Origin: DASUFF01 sp036274695
Lineage (GTDB): Bacteria; UBA10199; JACPAL01; GCA-016699445
Length of the DNA stretch: 38,352 nucleotides
Assembly: GCA_036274695.1 (NCBI GenBank)
Contig: DASUFF010000009.1
Location: forward strand, 1 to 38,352
Direction: 5' to 3'
In this document: one piece after another, positions 22,736-33,535 of the stretch
Numbering within the stretch: the first letter of the stretch is position 1
Layout of the letters: every line of letters starts with the position of its first letter
The notes under the pieces: model-generated
What the model was told of the DNA's origin: nothing
Databases searched by the model: none
The model's input: only the letters and a program-made list of their open reading frames with translations
Translations under genes and position numbers: made by a program

Positions 22736-24664
22736 CTAATTGAGAAGGGCGACGCCTTCGGGGGCCTTGAAGTAGGCGGGGCGATGGGAGACCGGCAGCT
22801 TGTCGGCGACGCGCTCCAAGAGGCCTTCGACGTCCGGAAGGACGCGCGCGATCTCTTCGCGGTCCTCTTCGTCGCCCAAGCGCGCCATCCAGCGCGGGCG
22901 ATCCAAGATCATCTGGGCGGCGGCCGCCTGCGTCTGGAAACCCTTCAAGTCTTCCAAGCTGATGTCGGATTCCGTGCCCGGGATGACGTCCTCTGCCACC
23001 AATTCGAGGGCGACGAAGGCGTCGTGCAGCGGCTCCAAGACGGCGCGGACCTTGTCGCCCTTCCAGGTCCTGCGATAGCTCGCGAGGCGGTACAGGGCGT
23101 TGTTCACGGCGCCGGCCTCGGGCGAGAGCCCCATGCGGGCGTCGATCAGGGCCAGCCCGTCGATCACGTCCCAGCCTTCGGGCAGGCGGGCGGCGACCAG
23201 CCCCAAGACCTCGCGGCCTTCTTCCGAAATCTCCAGAGGACGGAGAGAGCCCGAGGCGGATACGAACCCGGCGCGCTGCAGATCCGAGCTCAGCTGGCTC
23301 CAAAGCGCCTCGACGGCGTGCGCGTCCTGCTCTTCGGCGTTCCCTTGCGATTCCTGATCGTGCGGAGCTCTCTGCGTCTCCAAATCCTGGGCGAGCGTAT
23401 CGTGGCGTTCGTGCGTCTCGTCGCCGTTCAATCGGATCTTCGAGGCGGCGCGATCCGCCGTCTCGGAGCGGGCGACGATGCCGGATTCCGCGCGAACGAC
23501 GTCGGAACGTCCGGTCTGTTTGTCGCCCGACGGCGCTTTGGAGGCGCCCGGCGCGGAAGACGCGTTCTGGAGATTCGCCGCAGGCGCTTCTCCCGGAATT
23601 GAAGCGGGCGAACGCAGGGTCGGCGCCGCGCTCGGGGATCCCGGGAACGTCCCGGCCAGCGCGTTCAAAACGGCTTCCGCGATCTGATTCTTGGTCAGGG
23701 GTCCCGCGGTCGTCCCGCGTCCCGGCTCGGAGAACAAGGCGGAACCGAAACCGCCGAAGGAACCCTTCTGAAGCTCCGGTGACTGACCGTCCTTCAACGG
23801 AGACGCCGTGAGAGGGCCGGCGGTCAACGCCGTCGCCAGAACGGCGGACTTAAGCGCGTTGTCGACGATCTGTGCGACGTGCGCCGGTAATTCTCCGCCT
23901 TGGAGGGAACCGGACGTCCATAAGCGCAAAACTTCCTGCAAGCGCGGCAAGGCCTCGGTGGCGCCGATGCCCGGAGGCAATAATCCCAGGCCCGTGAGGA
24001 TCTCGCGAGCCACGTCCGGAATACGGACGCTTTCCGAAAGTGGAATTTTCACAGCGGCGCCGGCCGTTGGAGCCGCGGATCCGGACGCCTGGCCTTGATG
24101 CGCGGGCGCCTGATTCGCGGCGAAAACGACCTCGGCGGCTGAGAACATCGCGGCGACTGGCATATGGCCGAACGTCGAGGCCGGAGCGTTGGCGTTCGCC
24201 GGAAGCCCCGCGAAAGTCTGAGCCTGCGCGTGAGGCGCCTCGAAGACCGTGTGAGATCCCATGGTCAGGACCGACGCCGACGCCGGCGCTTCCGTCATCC
24301 CCCCCGTCAAGATTTCGGGAGAGGCGGATTGAGCGGCCTTGAAACTGGATAAAAGCGCCTGAAGGTCCGCAAGCGAGGTGCCGCGAGGCAGCGTGGCGAT
24401 GACGTTTCCGAAGGGCGAGGAAATGACGACGCGCGACCCGCCGTTCAGGGGAGGCAGGCTGCGCGGAATCGTCGTAAAAACGTCCCCGGTCGACGTGCGC
24501 ACTTGGGGCACTTCCGTGGGGATGGTGAACGTGATCGAGTTGCCCGCTCCGGCAGGGGCGCCCGTGGTCAGGTTGGGCAACGAGAAAGTGATCGAATTGC
24601 CCGTAACCGTGGCGCTGTTCATGCTCGTGATCAGCGTCTGTAGATTGAGGCCCTCACCACCCAC
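22736..24664 (-). CDS. Large Ala/Pro-rich orphan, candidate secreted protein
   Basis: A 642-residue protein with no Sec signal, no membrane segment and no family I recognise. The N-terminal 110 residues contain two similar strands (NSITFSLPNLTTG and NSITFTIPTEVP). Residues 110-430 are low-complexity Ala/Ser/Pro-rich with a few helices. Residues 440-642 look folded and helical (VEALWSQLSSDLQRAGFVSA to the end). The start is GTG at 24664, supported by AAGGAG six bases upstream. A sigma-28-like promoter lies 46 bases before it, plus a sigma-70-like one further up. The mix of a disordered N-terminal half with a folded end is seen in type III effectors and in length-control proteins; either reading is inference. 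It converges on the double-FHA gene with nine bases between. Confidence 0.72.
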   Translation of the reverse strand: MGGEGLNLQTLITSMNSATVTGNSITFSLPNLTTGAPAGAGNSITFTIPTEVPQVRTSTGDVFTTIPRSLPPLNGGSRVVISSPFGNVIATLPRGTSLADLQALLSSFKAAQSASPEILTGGMTEAPASASVLTMGSHTVFEAPHAQAQTFAGLPANANAPASTFGHMPVAAMFSAAEVVFAANQAPAHQGQASGSAAPTAGAAVKIPLSESVRIPDVAREILTGLGLLPPGIGATEALPRLQEVLRLWTSGSLQGGELPAHVAQIVDNALKSAVLATALTAGPLTASPLKDGQSPELQKGSFGGFGSALFSEPGRGTTAGPLTKNQIAEAVLNALAGTFPGSPSAAPTLRSPASIPGEAPAANLQNASSAPGASKAPSGDKQTGRSDVVRAESGIVARSETADRAASKIRLNGDETHERHDTLAQDLETQRAPHDQESQGNAEEQDAHAVEALWSQLSSDLQRAGFVSASGSLRPLEISEEGREVLGLVAARLPEGWDVIDGLALIDARMGLSPEAGAVNNALYRLASYRRTWKGDKVRAVLEPLHDAFVALELVAEDVIPGTESDISLEDLKGFQTQAAAAQMILDRPRWMARLGDEEDREEIARVLPDVEGLLERVADKLPVSHRPAYFKAPEGVALLN

Positions 24665-24709
24665 GAAAAACTCCTTCTTCTCTTAAGGGAACGTTTGTTC
24701 CCGCTTTTG

Positions 24710-24735
24710 TTATCGGCAAACGGTCGCAAGAGTTG
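24710..24735 (-). promoter_or_regulatory. Sigma-28-like promoter (site B)
   Basis: Minus strand: CAACTC, 12 bases, GCCGATAA followed by CAA. Identical in both boxes and spacing to site A, 24 kb away, with unlike spacer sequence. It lies 46 bases before the GTG of the 642-codon gene. Confidence 0.65.
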
Positions 24736-24814
24736 CGTCCGGGCACTAAAATGCAAGTTTGAGGCCGAAACGGCTGCCTCCCTTCAAATTAATAACCCAT
24801 TGATATTACTTATG

Positions 24815-24842
24815 ATTATAGAGAGGCCGGAGAATGGTCCAA
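24815..24842 (-). promoter_or_regulatory. Sigma-70-like promoter in the sctV-orphan gap
   Basis: Minus strand TTGGAC (24837-24842), 16 bases, TATAAT (24815-24820). The -10 is perfect, while the -35 is poor. It would give a leader of about 145 bases to the 642-codon gene, running through site B. The 237-base gap from 24665 to 24901 holds these two promoters and no clear terminator for sctV or coding sequence. Confidence 0.45.
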
Positions 24843-24901
24843 AGCCGGGGTGGGTAGCTAAGTCCCCAAAACGACACTACAAATCCCAGATCGGATAAAA
24901 A

Positions 24902-27031
24902 TCAGGCGGCCTGGGCCTGGCCGGGAAGCGCGATGCGGGCGATGGGCTGGATGCGGAGATTTTCCGAAAGTTCCTGATAGGACAGGACGGCCAGTTGGGG
25001 GAATTCGAGCTCGATGATTTTTCGAAAATAACGCCGGACCTCGGCGATGGTTAAGATAACCGGCGGTTTGGCCCCCGGAGGCAGGGGATGGCTGGCGATC
25101 TCGCGCCCCACGGACTCGACGATGTCCTGCGTCGTCTCCGGCTCAAGGGCCAGGTAATTGCCCTTGTCGGTCTTGCGGATGGCAGCGCGGATCATCTCTT
25201 CGATGTCCGGATCCAGCAGATAAACCGCCAGCGTGCCCGACTGCCCCGCATACTTGTGCGTGACGTAGCGCTTGAGCCCCGCGCGCGCGTGCTCGGTCAG
25301 CGCGACGGTGTCCCGCTCCACTTCTCCCCACTGCGCGAGCGTGGCAAAGATGTTTTTCAAATCGCGAATGGAGATGTCCTCCTGCACCAGGCGCTGGAAG
25401 ATTTCCGAGAGCTGAAGGACGGTGATCACCTTCGGAACCAATTCCTTCACCAGAGCCGGATGCGTCTTCTCCAACTCCGTCAGCATGGTCTGAACTTCTT
25501 GGACTCCCAGGAACTCGTGCGAATGCTTCCTCAAGACGAAGGAGAGATGGAGGATGAGGTATTCGGAGATATCCCACATCCGGAAACCGGCCTGCGAGGC
25601 GATGTCCTTGAACTCGGAGGAAATCCACGTCACGACGGAGTTGTCGATGGGATGCAGGGTCTCGCGGCCCGTAATGTTGAAAAGTTGCAGTTGCTCGAGC
25701 GATTCTCCGACCAAGATGCAGCCCTTTTCGATCTTGCCGCGCGCCACCGGGATTTCGTTGATGTTGATGACGTAGCTTTCGGGATCCATGTCGATGGTCT
25801 GCCCGCGGACCTGGATGCCCGGAAAATTCACGCCCAATTCGTAGTACAGGCCGTGCCTTAGGAGAGGGATCAATTCGTTGATGAAGCGCCCGCCGTCCTG
25901 GCTGTCGTCGACGTAGGGAATCAGATCCGAGCCCACTTCGAGTGAAATCGGCGACGGCATGATGAAGGGCAGGACCTCGCCGTGCTTCGCCACCGCCTTC
26001 TTGATCACTTCCTCCTTCGGCGTATCGACGACCTGCTGGATCTGTTTGGCCTTGCCGCGCGCCAGGAAGAAGGCCAGCCCGAAGAGCGCGCCGGACAAGA
26101 TGAAGAAGGGCAGCTTCGGCAGGCCCGGGATCAAGGCGAAGGTCAGCAGGAGGATGCCGGTGATGACCAAGGCCTTCGGATAGGCCGTCACCTGCTGAAC
26201 GATGTCGCGGCCTAAGTTCGCGCCTTCCTTGGTCTCGGAGGCCACGCGCGTGACGACCACGCCGGCGGCGACGGAGATGACCAGGGCCGGGATCTGGGCG
26301 ACCAGGCCGTCGCCGATGGTCAGCAAGGAATAGACTTTCGCCGAATCGGCGAACGGCATCCCCTTCTGCAGGACGCCGATGACGAAGCCGCCGACGATAT
26401 TGATCAGGCAGATGATGATGCCGGCGATGGCGTCGCCCTTGACGAACTTCATGGCGCCGTCCATCGCGCCGTACAATTGCGATTCGCGCTGGAGGGTGGA
26501 ACGGCGTTCCTGCGCCTGTTCCATGTTGATGATGCCGGCGCGTAAATCGGCGTCGATGGACATCTGCTTGCCGGGCATGGCGTCCAACGTGAAGCGCGCG
26601 CCGACTTCGGAAACGCGCTCGGCGCCCTTCGCGATGACGATGAAGTTGATCAACGTGATGATGGCGAAGAGGATGCCGCCGACAACGTAGTTCCCCCCGA
26701 CGACGAAGCTGCCGAACGCATGAATGACCTCGCCGGCGTGGCCTTCGCTCAAGATGAGGCGCGTCGAGGCCAGGTTCAGCGCCAGCCGGTACAAGGTGGT
26801 GATCAACAGGATGGTCGGGAACGAGGCGATCTTCAACGCCTCGGAGATGTACAAGGCCACCAACAAGATGATCACGGCGGCGGCCAAATCCAAGGTCAAG
26901 AGGATGTCTAGCAGGAACGGCGGCAGCGGGACGATGATCATCCCCAAGACGGAGAGGACCAGGGCGGCCAGGACGAGGTCGCTATACTTGTTGATGAACT
27001 CGTTGATGCTGCCGAAGGCTAGTTTAGGCAT
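24902..27031 (-). CDS. sctV: Type III export gate protein SctV (FlhA family)
   Basis: A 709-residue protein of normal length. Residues about 18-320 hold some eight membrane segments (VLSVLGMIIVPLPPFLLDIL and so on) and the FHIPEP-type loop with DADLRAGIINMEQAQERRS near 150-175. Residues 350-709 are the soluble domain that forms the cytoplasmic nonamer ring (EVGSDLIPYVDDSQDG, VRGQTIDMDPESYVININE). It receives substrates and uses the proton gradient. It stands apart from the main operon, directly after secA and argJ on the same strand. Its ATG at 27031 is preceded by two bases and then a long palindromic element, so no ribosome binding site is present, and no better start exists downstream. Confidence 0.95.
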   Translation of the reverse strand: MPKLAFGSINEFINKYSDLVLAALVLSVLGMIIVPLPPFLLDILLTLDLAAAVIILLVALYISEALKIASFPTILLITTLYRLALNLASTRLILSEGHAGEVIHAFGSFVVGGNYVVGGILFAIITLINFIVIAKGAERVSEVGARFTLDAMPGKQMSIDADLRAGIINMEQAQERRSTLQRESQLYGAMDGAMKFVKGDAIAGIIICLINIVGGFVIGVLQKGMPFADSAKVYSLLTIGDGLVAQIPALVISVAAGVVVTRVASETKEGANLGRDIVQQVTAYPKALVITGILLLTFALIPGLPKLPFFILSGALFGLAFFLARGKAKQIQQVVDTPKEEVIKKAVAKHGEVLPFIMPSPISLEVGSDLIPYVDDSQDGGRFINELIPLLRHGLYYELGVNFPGIQVRGQTIDMDPESYVININEIPVARGKIEKGCILVGESLEQLQLFNITGRETLHPIDNSVVTWISSEFKDIASQAGFRMWDISEYLILHLSFVLRKHSHEFLGVQEVQTMLTELEKTHPALVKELVPKVITVLQLSEIFQRLVQEDISIRDLKNIFATLAQWGEVERDTVALTEHARAGLKRYVTHKYAGQSGTLAVYLLDPDIEEMIRAAIRKTDKGNYLALEPETTQDIVESVGREIASHPLPPGAKPPVILTIAEVRRYFRKIIELEFPQLAVLSYQELSENLRIQPIARIALPGQAQAA

Positions 27032-27033
27032 AT

Positions 27034-27104
27034 GTAGGGGCGAACCTTATGTTCGCCCGGAATCGCGTCCGCCCGCGTGGGGCGAATACAAGATTCGCCC
27101 CTAC
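27034..27104. repeat. 71-base palindromic element (paired REP/BIME-like) filling the argJ-sctV gap
   Basis: Each end is itself a hairpin (GGGCGAAC with GTTCGCCC; GGGCGAAT with ATTCGCCC), and the two ends are inverted copies of each other, bounded by GTAGGGGCG and CGCCCCTAC. The element takes up all but three bases between the argJ stop (27106) and the sctV ATG (27031). The same ends occur in the 28-base palindrome at 10819-10846. The design is that of interspersed palindromic repeats moved by transposase-related enzymes in other bacteria; none is encoded here. Confidence 0.8.
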
Positions 27105-27105
27105 G

Positions 27106-28314
27106 TCAGGTCCGGTAACAGGAGTTGATCTTAACATACTCCAGCGTGAGGTCGCTAGAATAGACTCGGAAAGCCCCGCGGCCCAGATGGCCGTCCACCG
27201 TCACGGTGAAGGCCGGGTGCTTCATCACCCCTTTGGCCTTGCGGTCGGCCGCCTCTCCGGTCGACCGCCCCTTCCGGGCCACGCAGACCTTTCCGTAGAA
27301 GATATCGACCTTGTCGGGCTTGAGAGTTGCGCCCGCCCTTCCCGCGGCGCCGAGAATGCGGCCCCAGTTGGGATCCTGGCCGAAGAAGGATGTCTTCACG
27401 AGCGGCGAGTTGGCGACGGTAAAGGCGATCTTCTTGGCGTCGGCTTCGTTCTTCATGCCCTTCACCTCGATGGCCACGCATTTGGTGGCGCCCTCCCCGT
27501 CCATCACCATCTGGCGGGCCAGCGAATCCATGATGGCGTTCAGGTTCGCAGCGAACTTGCGGCCTGCCGCCGATGCGGCCTTGAAGGGCCGGTTGCCCGC
27601 CAAGCCGTTGGCGATGACGACGGCCGTGTCGTTGGTGGACATGTCGCCGTCCACCGTCACCCGGTTGAAGGTGTCCGCGACGCTTTTCTTGAAGAGTGCG
27701 GTCAACACGTCCTTGGAAACAAGGGCGTCGGTCAGGACGTAGGCGAGCATGGTGGCATGACCGACCTTCATCTCCGGGGCGATCATGCCTGCGCCTTTGG
27801 CGAATCCGGCGATGGCATACGTCTTTCCGGAGATTTTTCCCGAGGCTCGCGCGACCTTGATGCCGTTGTCCGTGGTGAGAATGGCTTCGGCGGCGTCGAG
27901 CAGACCGTCCGGAGACAGCGCCTTCGCCGCCGCGGGAATCTTCGAAAGGATTTTTCCCATCGGCATCGGCACGCCGATCTTACCCGTCGAGCAGACCAAG
28001 ACCTGCCGCTCGCTCACCTTCAACGCCTTCGCCACGGCCCGGGTCATCGCCACCGCGTCCTTCAAACCGCGAGGGCCGGTGCAGGCGTTGGCGTTGCCGC
28101 TGTTGACGACGACGGCCCGGCAGGTTCCCGAGGCGATGTTTTTCATCGAGACCGTCACCGGGGCCGCCTGCGTCAGATTCGTCGTGAACGCGGCGGCGGC
28201 GACGGAAGGAACTTCCGAGTAGATCAGGGCCAGATCCGGCTTATCCGCCTTCTTGATACCGGCCTTGATGCCCGCGAACCGGAAACCGGGGACGAGGAAA
28301 TTGTTTTTCGACAT
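27106..28314 (-). CDS. argJ: Bifunctional ornithine acetyltransferase / N-acetylglutamate synthase ArgJ
   Basis: A 402-residue protein of normal ArgJ length. It moves the acetyl group from N-acetylornithine to glutamate in arginine synthesis. The self-cleavage site is present: KVGHATMLAYVLTDA, with the nucleophile Thr188 following Ala187. Other hallmarks are NSGNANACTG and VDGDMSTNDTAVV. I use the ATG at 28314, five bases after the secA stop; an upstream GTG at 28335 would overlap secA by 16 bases and add seven non-conserved residues. Coupling to secA and the direct contact with sctV downstream point to one transcript secA-argJ-sctV. The DNA hairpin after its stop may also shape its 3' end. 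Confidence 0.95.
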   Translation of the reverse strand: MSKNNFLVPGFRFAGIKAGIKKADKPDLALIYSEVPSVAAAAFTTNLTQAAPVTVSMKNIASGTCRAVVVNSGNANACTGPRGLKDAVAMTRAVAKALKVSERQVLVCSTGKIGVPMPMGKILSKIPAAAKALSPDGLLDAAEAILTTDNGIKVARASGKISGKTYAIAGFAKGAGMIAPEMKVGHATMLAYVLTDALVSKDVLTALFKKSVADTFNRVTVDGDMSTNDTAVVIANGLAGNRPFKAASAAGRKFAANLNAIMDSLARQMVMDGEGATKCVAIEVKGMKNEADAKKIAFTVANSPLVKTSFFGQDPNWGRILGAAGRAGATLKPDKVDIFYGKVCVARKGRSTGEAADRKAKGVMKHPAFTVTVDGHLGRGAFRVYSSDLTLEYVKINSCYRT

Positions 28315-28319
28315 GGGAG

Positions 28320-31100
<2,781 letters not shown>

Positions 31101-31243
31101 AAAGGCCGTTGACTATAGTCACGGGAAACCTTTGAAAGCTATACAAAATTTTCTTGCAGGGAGCCTCCGAATTTGATTCATAGGCTGGCTTAAGTCGGTT
31201 GATGGGCAACCACGAGATCGAAAACACCTTAAGGAGGGATCCA
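31101..31243. other. Divergent intergenic region between secA and the small lipoprotein gene
   Basis: This 143-base gap must contain both start signals. GACTATAGTC (31111-31120) is a perfect palindrome that offers a TATAGT -10 box on either strand, but no good -35 box lies at the right distance in either direction. AAGGAGG (31231-31237) is a very strong ribosome binding site six bases before the lipoprotein ATG. I see no coding sequence. Confidence 0.4.
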
Positions 31244-31615
31244 ATGAAGAAAGCAACAGCCCTGCTGTTCGTCTTCGCCGTAACGGCCTTGGCCGTGAGC
31301 GGTTGTGCGAAGAAAGATAGCGCGACGGTCACCACCACGACGACGACCACTGCCGAAGGCACCGCCCCGGCGGCCAGCGGCGATTCCGTCGGCGTTCCCG
31401 AGTGCGACGAGTACATCACCAAGTACCAGAACTGCCTGAAGGGCAAAGTCCCCGAGGCGGCTCAGGCGGCGATGAAGGGCGCGTTCGACACCACCATCAC
31501 GGAGTGGAAGAAGGTCGCGGCGACGGCCGAAGGTAAGAGCGGCTTGGCCATGGCGTGCAAGTCGGCTTTGGATGCCTCCAAGCAGGCGATGTCCGCTTAC
31601 GGCTGCGAGTGGTAA
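31244..31615 (+). CDS. Small cysteine-paired lipoprotein
   Basis: A 123-residue protein from the ATG at 31244; an open extension of 15 codons upstream lacks a ribosome binding site, while this ATG has AAGGAGG. The signal peptide ends in LAVSGC with the acylated cysteine at residue 21. A Thr-rich linker (28-37) leads to a small helical domain with four cysteines: CDEYITKYQNC (a CX9C pair) and CKSALDASKQAMSAYGC (a CX15C pair), probably a disulfide-bonded helical hairpin in the periplasm. Function unknown. The strong translation signal and terminator suggest an abundant, single-gene transcript. Confidence 0.82.
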   Translation: MKKATALLFVFAVTALAVSGCAKKDSATVTTTTTTTAEGTAPAASGDSVGVPECDEYITKYQNCLKGKVPEAAQAAMKGAFDTTITEWKKVAATAEGKSGLAMACKSALDASKQAMSAYGCEW

Positions 31616-31640
31616 TTTAGTCGGAAAAGATAGAAATGAG

Positions 31641-31683
31641 AAAGGCCTCTTCCGCCTTAGGCGGAAGGGGCCTTTTTTATTTC
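31641..31683 (+). terminator. Strong rho-independent terminator, shared by convergent genes
   Basis: The stem is 31641-31656 with 31660-31675 (16 pairs, one T-G), the loop is TTA, and a T-run begins at 31673. It ends the small lipoprotein transcript. On the minus strand the same stem is followed by CTTTCTCATTTC, so it may also stop transcription from the M23 peptidase gene. Confidence 0.9.
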
Positions 31684-31698
31684 AAGAAATCGGATTTT

Positions 31699-32595
31699 CT
31701 AGCGCAGGATATACTTCATCGGATCCACCGGCACACCGTCCGAATGGATTTCGTAATGGAGATGCGGGCCCGTCGAATGTCCCGTCGTACCGACCAAGGC
31801 GATCTTCGTGCCGCGGGTGACCTTATCCCCTTCCTTCACGAGGATCTGGGATGTGTGTCCGAAGCGGGTGACGATGCCGAATCCGTGATCGATCACCACC
31901 AGATTGCCGTAACCGCCGCGGACTCCCGCGAAGGTCACGACGCCGTCGGCGGGTGCCATGACCGGAGTGCCCCAGGCGGCGGCGATATCGATGCCTTCGT
32001 GGAAATCGGAGGCCATCGTAAACGGAGAACGCCGGTAACCGAACTCGCTCGTCACCCATCCTTTGACCGGCCACACGCTGGGCGTGGAGGCGATGTAGGT
32101 CAGTTTGTCCTGCTGAATCTTGGTCAACTCCTTGATCTTCTCCTGAAGGGTAAGGACGCGATCTTGAAGGCTGTCCACCTTGGCGGGCTGAAGGGACGCG
32201 AGATCGAGGGGGGCGGTCTTGGACGCAATATCCATCTTATCCGATTTGGACGGTAAAGGGATCGGACCGATGCCCTTTTGCAGCGAGGCGCGCTCCGTGC
32301 CGACCATCGCGGCCAGGCTGCCGGCCAATTGCTCGGTTTGCCCCACCGCGCTTTCCAGAGAAGCCATTTTGTTCAAGAGATCGGAACGTTCTTTTTCATA
32401 GCCCTTGATGGCCGCGCGATCCTCCTCCGTGGAGGAATAAAGGGACCAATAATGAACGAACCCGACCACGTTGAACGCCAGCAGAAAAATCGAGGCGACG
32501 GCCGCGCAAAACAACAGACGAATGCGACGAGGCGACAACCGAAGTTTGCGAATCTGAAAGTTATTTTCCGGTATCAGGAAAATATCATAATTCAT
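31699..32595 (-). CDS. M23 (LytM-type) peptidase, membrane-anchored
   Basis: A 298-residue protein. One membrane helix lies near residues 25-48 (LLFCAAVASIFLLAFNVVGF), then a coiled coil (55-105) and a C-terminal M23 domain with its zinc ligands intact: FHEGIDIA and GPHLHYEI. Such enzymes cut peptide cross-links in cell-wall peptidoglycan. I prefer the ATG at 32595, which has AAGGG four bases upstream, over a GTG nine codons earlier. It follows the PP2C gene on the same strand after a 172-base gap that contains AT-rich sequence and a short CCCC-GGGG stem but no clear gene. A role in opening the wall for the secretion machine is possible but nothing specific shows it. Confidence 0.88.
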   Translation of the reverse strand: MNYDIFLIPENNFQIRKLRLSPRRIRLLFCAAVASIFLLAFNVVGFVHYWSLYSSTEEDRAAIKGYEKERSDLLNKMASLESAVGQTEQLAGSLAAMVGTERASLQKGIGPIPLPSKSDKMDIASKTAPLDLASLQPAKVDSLQDRVLTLQEKIKELTKIQQDKLTYIASTPSVWPVKGWVTSEFGYRRSPFTMASDFHEGIDIAAAWGTPVMAPADGVVTFAGVRGGYGNLVVIDHGFGIVTRFGHTSQILVKEGDKVTRGTKIALVGTTGHSTGPHLHYEIHSDGVPVDPMKYILR

Positions 32596-32767
32596 GAGGC
32601 CCTTATCGGTCTTTGAACGCACAGGTTTCTCGTTTTCTTTCTTTGCTTTGATTTAAAAAAGCGAACGAAAGCGAACAGTTATTAGGGCTTTTTCGTTTTT
32701 GGGTGTGCCAACTACCTACCAAGCCCCCGAAAGGGGTGTCAAATGAAATTCACCTCAGGGAAGGAGC

Positions 32768-33532
32768 CTACTCCGTCGCCAGGATATTGGTGATCACGAC
32801 GGTGATGTTGTCGTCCCCGCCGCGCTTGTTGGCGAGGTCGATGAGTTTCTTGCAGGCTTCTTTGGGGGGATTCTTGAGGACGATCTTATGCAGATCGGAA
32901 TCCTCGACTAAGTTGGTCAAGCCGTCGGAGCAAAGGAGAAAGCGGTCGCCGGCCTCCAGGTCGCGGATCAGGAGATCGATCTCTACCTCGTTCTGAAAAC
33001 CCACGGAACGGGTGATGATGTTTTTGAACTTGTGGTGCTTGAGCTCCTCCTCCGTGATGAACCCCGCGCGGAGCTGTTCGGCCACCAGCGAATGATCGGC
33101 GGTCAGCTGGCGGACCTCGCCGTTCCGGACAAGATAAGCGCGGCTGTCGCCCACATGGCCGATGAAGCCCCGCCCGTCCCGTATGAAAAGTACCACGGCC
33201 GTCGTGCCCATGCCCCTCAGGTTGGTGTTGCGGCAGGCTTCTTCATAGATTCGTTGCGAAGCGACCTTGAGGGCGTATTTGAGGAGCTCTCCGGGATCGT
33301 TGCGGTCGAAAATGGAATCCGTGGCGAGCGTCGCCTCGGGATCGCCCAACAGGCGCTGAATCGTCTCCTCGACGGTCTTGACCGCGATCTTGCTCGCGAA
33401 CTCGCCTCCCAAATGGCCGCCCATGCCGTCGGCGACCATGAAGAGCCCGAGGTCCGCGTTGACGAGGAGGCTGTCCTCGTTCTTCTCTCGTTTCTTGCCG
33501 ACATCTGTCAGTCCGTAGCATTCCATTTTCAC
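32768..33532 (-). CDS. PP2C-family serine/threonine protein phosphatase
   Basis: A 254-residue protein with the complete PP2C motif set: TDVGKKREKNEDS at the start, VADGMGGHLGGE with the metal-binding aspartate, GHVGDSRAYLV, LLCSDGLTNLV and GGDDNITVVI at the end. It is the short, single-domain bacterial type (PppA/Stp-like) that removes phosphate from Ser/Thr proteins in the cytoplasm. The first codon used is a GTG; an ATG two codons later (33526) is equally possible, and neither has a clear ribosome binding site. Its start lies three bases from the pmbA stop, so it is co-transcribed with recN and pmbA. It could oppose an unseen kinase acting on partners of the FHA proteins. Confidence 0.92.
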   Translation of the reverse strand: MKMECYGLTDVGKKREKNEDSLLVNADLGLFMVADGMGGHLGGEFASKIAVKTVEETIQRLLGDPEATLATDSIFDRNDPGELLKYALKVASQRIYEEACRNTNLRGMGTTAVVLFIRDGRGFIGHVGDSRAYLVRNGEVRQLTADHSLVAEQLRAGFITEEELKHHKFKNIITRSVGFQNEVEIDLLIRDLEAGDRFLLCSDGLTNLVEDSDLHKIVLKNPPKEACKKLIDLANKRGGDDNITVVITNILATE

Positions 33533-33535
33533 GTT

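Noticed and set aside
17006..24866. Shared GGGGACTTA followed by ACCC at 17007 (plus) and 24848-24860 (minus)
   Set aside because: A match of about 14 bases in only two places, with different flanks and no consistent position relative to genes; likely chance.
32600..32612. ACCGATAA just before the M23 peptidase start
   Set aside because: No matching -35 hexamer, and the box runs into the ribosome binding site of the preferred start.
32703..32718. TGGCAC on the minus strand in the gap before the M23 gene, as a sigma-54 site
   Set aside because: There is no GC dinucleotide at the -12 position.
32724..32737. Short CCCC/GGGG stem after the PP2C gene as a terminator
   Set aside because: Only four base pairs and no T-run on either strand.
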